Position numbers and translations under genes: made by a program
Notes under the pieces: model-generated
The model's database searches: none
What the model saw: only the letters and a program-made list of their open reading frames with translations
Told to the model about the DNA's origin: nothing
NCBI GenBank assembly: GCA_031263965.1
Contig: JAISES010000094.1
Span: forward strand, 1 to 8,326
DNA from: Prevotella sp.
GTDB lineage: Bacteria > Bacteroidota > Bacteroidia > Bacteroidales > Dysgonomonadaceae
Reading direction: 5' to 3'
Length of the DNA stretch: 8,326 bases
Part shown: positions 4,993 to 8,326 of the stretch, in pieces
How the letters are laid out: every line of letters begins with the position of its first letter
How positions within the stretch are numbered: position 1 is the stretch's first letter

Positions 4993-6948
4993 ATGCATCA
5001 ATCTGTCAATAAATGGCATGTCTTCTTGAAAGAGATAGCCAACCTGATTTTCTTTTGGTTTTTCGGTGTTGTATTTTTCTTTATTTACAGACTTAGTTTC
5101 GTTGCTATATTTCACAAAGAATTGGGAGCGGACTTAGATTTTGGAGAATATTTTAATGCATTTCTCAAAGGATTTAGTTTCGACTGCACTGCTGTATCTT
5201 ATTTTTTAATTCTGCCGTTATTGGCAACAATCATATTGTCGCCGTTTGGTAAGAGCGTGATAATAAGGAATATCAGAGTCTTTTTTCAATATCTCTTTGT
5301 AATACTTTCCACCTTTATATGCCTTATCTCAATTAATTACTACAGGGAATACAACGATCAATTCAATAACTTTCTTTTCCTTGGGCTCGAAGATGATAAA
5401 AAAGCAATACTAAACACTATCGTAGAATATTACAATCCTGTGCTTAACTCATTTATACTGATTGCCGGTATTATAGCCGGTATTTTTATTTTCCGGTTTT
5501 TTGAAAATAAAAATACGATCTATAACCAATTGGCAAAATTAAAATCAAAGTATGCAAAAATAGGGCTCATTGCGGCTGCATTGGCTTGTTTTACGATGAG
5601 TATAAGAGGCAGTGTGGGCAGAGTTCCGACAATCAGGAAATGGGCGTATGTATCTGTCGATCCTTTCCTGAATAAGACGATAATCAATCCGTACAGGTCA
5701 TTGAAATATGCTTATACCGATTTTAAGGAATTTAATGAAATAGATGGCGCGAATCCATTCGGGGAAGAAAATTTACGTGATTTCTATAACAAAAATGAAG
5801 TTGCAGAGGTTATAGAAAAAACAGCGCAGGGCGATAGTCTGATTGGTAAACCCAAGCAGGTTTTCCTGGTTATAATGGAGAGTTACGATACCTGGCCGTT
5901 AATGGATAAGTATTTGCCATTCGGATTTTCTAAAAATCTGTACCGCATTGCACAGAACGGCATTCACTTCACTAACTTCCTTCCGGCTTATCAGGCAACA
6001 TTTTATGCTTATGGAACGATAACATCGGGAATCCCGTATTGTGGGGTAAATATAAGCCGGTTGGCAACAATGAAGGACCGGTACATCTCTTCCATATTTG
6101 AACAGTTCAAAGCATTAGGATATAAAACCAATATGTTCTACGGGGGATTTTTGTCGTGGGAGAATATCGGAGAATATACAACCCATCTGGGATGCGAAAA
6201 TATCTATTCGGGAGCAAATGCCGGAGGGAAATCCGACTCCGGAGAATGGGGTGTAGAGGATGAGAAGCTTTTCGACATGATCCTGCAAAATGTAAATCCC
6301 GACGAATACACATTCAACCTGGTGCTTACCTCCAGCTATCATCCCCCTTATGCTATAGATACCGGAAAAAAAGGCTTTATGTATAAAACCGAAGCAGATT
6401 TTCCGGAGGAGGTGAAGCAATACTATGCCGGCGGTATGAATATGCCGGAAATGGGGCATCTATGGTATGGAGACTGGGCTATCGGGCAATTTATGGATAA
6501 GGCGGAAAAGAAATATGAAGATGCTTTATTCGGCTTTACAGGCGATCATTACGGCCGTAGATTTATAAACCATTCGCCTAACCTGGCTGAACGCTCGGAA
6601 GTCCCATTTATATTGTACGGAAAAGGTATCCCTCCAATGAAAAGTTCAACTCCCGGAGGACATGCCGATATTGCTCCGACATTGATAGAGCTTATAGCTC
6701 CGGCCGGATTCAGGTATTACAGCTTCGGCTCTTCCATGCTCGACAGCACGAAAGCCTGTGGTGTAGGATTCGAAAAAGTTGTAGATAGAGATTCTCTCTA
6801 TTATCAGCCTAAAGATGCTATGGTAGATGAAATTTCCCTGGTTGATTTTAAAGAAAAAAAGAATAAACACTTCAAATTTGAAAGGGAGTACAAAGAGCTG
6901 ATGCGATTATCCTGGCATTATACGGTAAAAGGGAATAAATTAGAATAA
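4993..6948 (+). CDS. LTA synthase family membrane transferase (sulfatase fold)
   Basis: A 651-residue integral membrane protein with an extracytoplasmic alkaline phosphatase/sulfatase-fold domain. About five membrane segments lie near 13-38, 60-82, 95-115, 148-170 and 188-205. The catalytic domain begins about 285 with QVFLVIMESYDTW. Likely metal and catalytic residues, placed by motif and spacing against S. aureus LtaS (E255, T300, D475, H476), are E296, T342 in YGTITSGIP, and D518-H519 in FTGDHYGRR. WGVEDEKLFD (419-428), SYHPPY (448-453) and GGHADIAPTLIEL (555-567) also fit the family. Such enzymes move a phosphoglycerol or phosphoethanolamine head group from a phospholipid to a glycan or lipid acceptor; Bacteroidetes make no classical LTA, so donor and acceptor are unknown. 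It is a single gene with its own promoter, divergent from psd-pssA. A spare T344 leaves some doubt about the nucleophile. Confidence 0.9.
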   Translation: MHQSVNKWHVFLKEIANLIFFWFFGVVFFFIYRLSFVAIFHKELGADLDFGEYFNAFLKGFSFDCTAVSYFLILPLLATIILSPFGKSVIIRNIRVFFQYLFVILSTFICLISINYYREYNDQFNNFLFLGLEDDKKAILNTIVEYYNPVLNSFILIAGIIAGIFIFRFFENKNTIYNQLAKLKSKYAKIGLIAAALACFTMSIRGSVGRVPTIRKWAYVSVDPFLNKTIINPYRSLKYAYTDFKEFNEIDGANPFGEENLRDFYNKNEVAEVIEKTAQGDSLIGKPKQVFLVIMESYDTWPLMDKYLPFGFSKNLYRIAQNGIHFTNFLPAYQATFYAYGTITSGIPYCGVNISRLATMKDRYISSIFEQFKALGYKTNMFYGGFLSWENIGEYTTHLGCENIYSGANAGGKSDSGEWGVEDEKLFDMILQNVNPDEYTFNLVLTSSYHPPYAIDTGKKGFMYKTEADFPEEVKQYYAGGMNMPEMGHLWYGDWAIGQFMDKAEKKYEDALFGFTGDHYGRRFINHSPNLAERSEVPFILYGKGIPPMKSSTPGGHADIAPTLIELIAPAGFRYYSFGSSMLDSTKACGVGFEKVVDRDSLYYQPKDAMVDEISLVDFKEKKNKHFKFEREYKELMRLSWHYTVKGNKLE

Positions 6949-7015
6949 ATATGATGCCGGTATAAGGTTGCCGGTTATAAATATTTATAGATCATGCGAA
7001 TCGGAGTGGCGGTAG

Positions 7016-7037
7016 GGGCAGCCCTTTGTGGCTGCCC
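7016..7037. repeat. GC-rich hairpin
   Basis: An 8-bp perfect stem, GGGCAGCC (7016-7023) with GGCTGCCC (7030-7037), has a 6-nt loop and stands out in AT-rich surroundings. On the + strand it is followed by GAAAAAA, not a T-run, so intrinsic termination of the transferase message is unlikely. It resembles dispersed intergenic repeats; genome copies were not checked. Confidence 0.7.
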
Positions 7038-7053
7038 GAAAAAATACAACCGG

Positions 7054-7088
7054 ATTGCTTCATCGTTGCACTTCTCGCAATGACGGGA
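7054..7088 (-). repeat. CGTCATTGCGAG...GAAGCAATCC repeat, second copy
   Basis: On the - strand this reads CCCGTCATTGCGAG, a short spacer, then GAAGCAATCC. It shares 15 consecutive bases (CTCGCAATGACGGGA, 7074-7088) and the ATTGCTTC block (7054-7061) with the hairpin repeat at 4778-4813, in the same genomic orientation. Its - strand translation gives VIARSATMKQS, a well-known mark of spurious ORFs across such repeats. Confidence 0.8.
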
Positions 7089-7108
7089 GGAATAGGACAT
7101 ATTTTCTT

Positions 7109-7135
7109 AACATAATCAAACCACAGACCGGTATT
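7109..7135 (-). repeat. 27-bp inverted repeat, right arm
   Basis: Reverse complement of 4741-4767 with one mismatch (T for G at the sixteenth position). It lies just outside the CATTGCGAG repeat, mirroring the order on the left side of the transferase gene: arm, repeat, gene, repeat, arm. Confidence 0.88.
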
Positions 7136-7163
7136 GTTCAATAAATAACAATTTGAACGATAT

Positions 7164-7180
7164 AAATTTAAACGGTTTCT
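7164..7180 (+). promoter_or_regulatory. Third copy of the AAATTTAAAYRGTTTCT motif
   Basis: AAATTTAAACGGTTTCT matches the core of the two copies at 566-582 and 597-613, differing only at the Y and R positions. It lies about 40 bp upstream of the -7 box of the isomerase gene, a usual place for an activator site. A shared regulator with the two-component operon is inferred, not shown. Confidence 0.45.
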
Positions 7181-7221
7181 TATTTTAGAATATTTTAAAG
7201 TATTACAAATGTATATTCTTG

Positions 7222-7229
7222 TATCTTTG
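7222..7229 (+). promoter_or_regulatory. Candidate -7 box of the isomerase gene
   Basis: TATCTTTG matches TAnnTTTG exactly and lies 27 nt before the ATG. No TTTG is found at the proper distance upstream (about 7198-7202 reads AAGTA), so the promoter is either weak or needs an activator. Confidence 0.5.
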
Positions 7230-7256
7230 TCGTTTGTATAGCTATCGTTCCATTTT

Positions 7257-8326
7257 ATGAATAAGATACTGCTTATCTGTTTTATTACAATCCTTACATC
7301 GCTTTGCTCATTCGCACAGCAGCAAGATCCTGTTGCCTTGAATATCAACGGGAAACCGATCCTGCGTTCGGAACTGGAATACGCTTACCGGAAAGCGAAT
7401 GAATCGGGAGTATCTCCGGATAAAGAGTCTTTCGATGACTTCCTCAGGGCGTACATCAATATAAAGCTAAATGTAGAAGAGGCTAAAGCTCAGCATTTAG
7501 ACACTGTGGGCAATTACAAAAGAGATCTTTCGTCGGCAAGAGTACAACTCTCGTATAAGTATATGGAAGATACCGGATATGAAAATGAATATATCCGGAA
7601 AATATATGACCGTACACTCGAAAATGTCGAGATTAACCATGTTCTGCTTCCTTTCGATAAAGAGACCATATTTCCTGCCGACACCATTGTTTTATATAAG
7701 CAAGCAGCAGGCTTATACGAAAAACTATTGAAAGACGGGTTTGCCGGAGAAGAATATAATAATAAGAATACACCTGTTACCGGTCTGATTGCTGACTACA
7801 GTAAGAGAAACGGTTACGCCGGCTGGGTTGCTCCTTTCATGTTTCCATCCAAAGTGGAGGATGCAATATACGGCTTGTCTGCGGGTGAAATCAGCCGGCC
7901 GGTAAGAAGCTCCCGTGGATACCATATCATACAGGTGTTAAACAGGCGTCCTGCCGTAGGTTCTGTCGAACTGGAGCAAGTGGTTTTTGGATTTAGCCAC
8001 ATTCCACCTCCTCAGCACCAGATAGATAGTGTAGGCATAGTGGCATGGCGGGAATATAATAATATACAATCCCAGGCAGACTACAACTCTCTGTGTCAGG
8101 AGTTTGCCCAGGTAATGCAAACCGGAGATAAAGGGTGCTATTTGGGTATCGTAAGTTTAGAATCCACAATGCCGCCCTCTTTTTTATCAGCCGCCTTCAA
8201 TCTCGAAAAAGCGGGGGACATAAGCCAACCTGTGCTGACGGATTATGGATACCATATTATACGGCTGTTGAATAAAATTCCTGTGCCCGAATTCGGGAAG
8301 ATAAGAAGCAGCCTGAGAAATAAAAT
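7257..8326 (+). CDS. Tandem-parvulin peptidyl-prolyl isomerase (3' end missing)
   Basis: An open frame of 356 codons plus 2 bases runs off the window end. The N-terminus NKILLICFITILTSLCSFA is a signal peptide with a likely signal peptidase I cut after SFA, before QQQD; the only Cys lacks a proper lipobox. A SurA/PrsA-like N-terminal helical region (about 25-120) begins VALNINGKPILRSELEYAY. Two parvulin (PpiC-type) domains follow, about 122-230 and 236-341. Each ends in the same signature, GYHIIQVLNR and GYHIIRLLNK, with L-x-x-G-[ED]-IS-[RQ]-PV before it. The second has a shortened strand-helix start and a longer insertion. The family catalyses prolyl cis-trans isomerisation and escorts outer-membrane proteins through the periplasm. 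Translation continues past the last signature (IPVPEFGKIRSSLRNK), so a further C-terminal region is expected outside the window. Confidence 0.92.
   Translation, partial: MNKILLICFITILTSLCSFAQQQDPVALNINGKPILRSELEYAYRKANESGVSPDKESFDDFLRAYINIKLNVEEAKAQHLDTVGNYKRDLSSARVQLSYKYMEDTGYENEYIRKIYDRTLENVEINHVLLPFDKETIFPADTIVLYKQAAGLYEKLLKDGFAGEEYNNKNTPVTGLIADYSKRNGYAGWVAPFMFPSKVEDAIYGLSAGEISRPVRSSRGYHIIQVLNRRPAVGSVELEQVVFGFSHIPPPQHQIDSVGIVAWREYNNIQSQADYNSLCQEFAQVMQTGDKGCYLGIVSLESTMPPSFLSAAFNLEKAGDISQPVLTDYGYHIIRLLNKIPVPEFGKIRSSLRNK

Larger units (their letters stand above)
6949..7256. other. Repeat-rich spacer before the isomerase gene
   Basis: No gene is supported in these 308 bases. They hold a GCCGGT-rich stretch just after the transferase stop, a 14-bp AT palindrome (TATAAATATTTATA, 6976-6989), a GC-rich hairpin (7016-7037), a second CATTGCGAG-type repeat (about 7054-7088), the right arm of the 27-bp inverted repeat (7109-7135), a third copy of the 17-nt motif (7164-7180), and a -7 box (7222-7229). 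No hairpin followed by a T-run ends the transferase transcript convincingly. Confidence 0.65.

Noticed and set aside
6115..6459. A 114-codon - strand open frame inside the transferase gene
   Set aside because: It is antisense to the conserved sulfatase-fold domain, with no motif or promoter of its own.
7016..7037. Intrinsic terminator after the transferase gene
   Set aside because: The stem is strong but is followed by GAAAAAA on the + strand and CTACC on the - strand; there is no U-tract in either direction.
6992..7348. A 118-codon - strand open frame including VIARSATMKQS
   Set aside because: It runs through the CATTGCGAG repeat, the GC hairpin, the inverted-repeat arm and the start of the isomerase gene. 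The VIARS...KQS string is a familiar artefact of translating this repeat, and the remainder has no protein-like pattern.

Overview
The window reads as chromosome from a low-GC member of the Bacteroidetes, most likely order Bacteroidales and possibly Dysgonomonas or a relative. The protein families support this: a Bacteroidales-type NtrC/NtrY two-component pair, the short psd-pssA operon, and a double-parvulin SurA/PrsA-like protein. So do promoters of the Bacteroidetes form (TTTG, about 20 nt, TAnnTTTG) and the lack of convincing Shine-Dalgarno sites. The genus is an inference from pattern and was not tested.

Layout. Bases 1-625 hold no gene I can support. They contain a heptamer-phased tandem array (161-237) bracketed by two 29-bp direct repeats, then a fold-back, BIME/MITE-like palindromic element (about 270-487), then two copies of a 17-20 bp motif 31 bp apart just before the first gene. 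A + strand operon follows: an NtrC-type response regulator (626-1978) and a membrane NtrY-like histidine kinase (1978-3270), overlapping by 1 nt. The kinase runs tail-to-tail into a - strand operon and overlaps it by 17 bp. That operon is psd (4650-3988) then pssA (3988-3254), also overlapping by 1 nt, and it supplies the two steps from CDP-diacylglycerol to phosphatidylethanolamine. A 342-bp divergent intergenic region carries a good promoter in each direction and a hairpin repeat. A + strand LTA synthase/sulfatase-fold membrane transferase occupies 4993-6948. A 308-bp repeat-rich spacer leads to a + strand tandem-parvulin peptidyl-prolyl isomerase (from 7257) cut off by the window end.

How the parts relate. 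The two-component pair should sense an envelope or cytoplasmic signal and switch sigma-54 promoters outside the window; its sigma-54 contact loop reads GAFTDA instead of GAFTGA. psd-pssA, the LtaS-like transferase and the parvulin chaperone are all envelope-biogenesis functions. PE made by Psd/PssA is a possible head-group donor for the divergently transcribed transferase, but that is a hypothesis. The least explained features are non-coding: the bracketed heptamer array, the fold-back element with compensating stem changes, a 27-bp inverted repeat flanking the transferase gene, and a motif shared between the upstream regions of the regulator and the isomerase. I see no plainly new multi-gene system.
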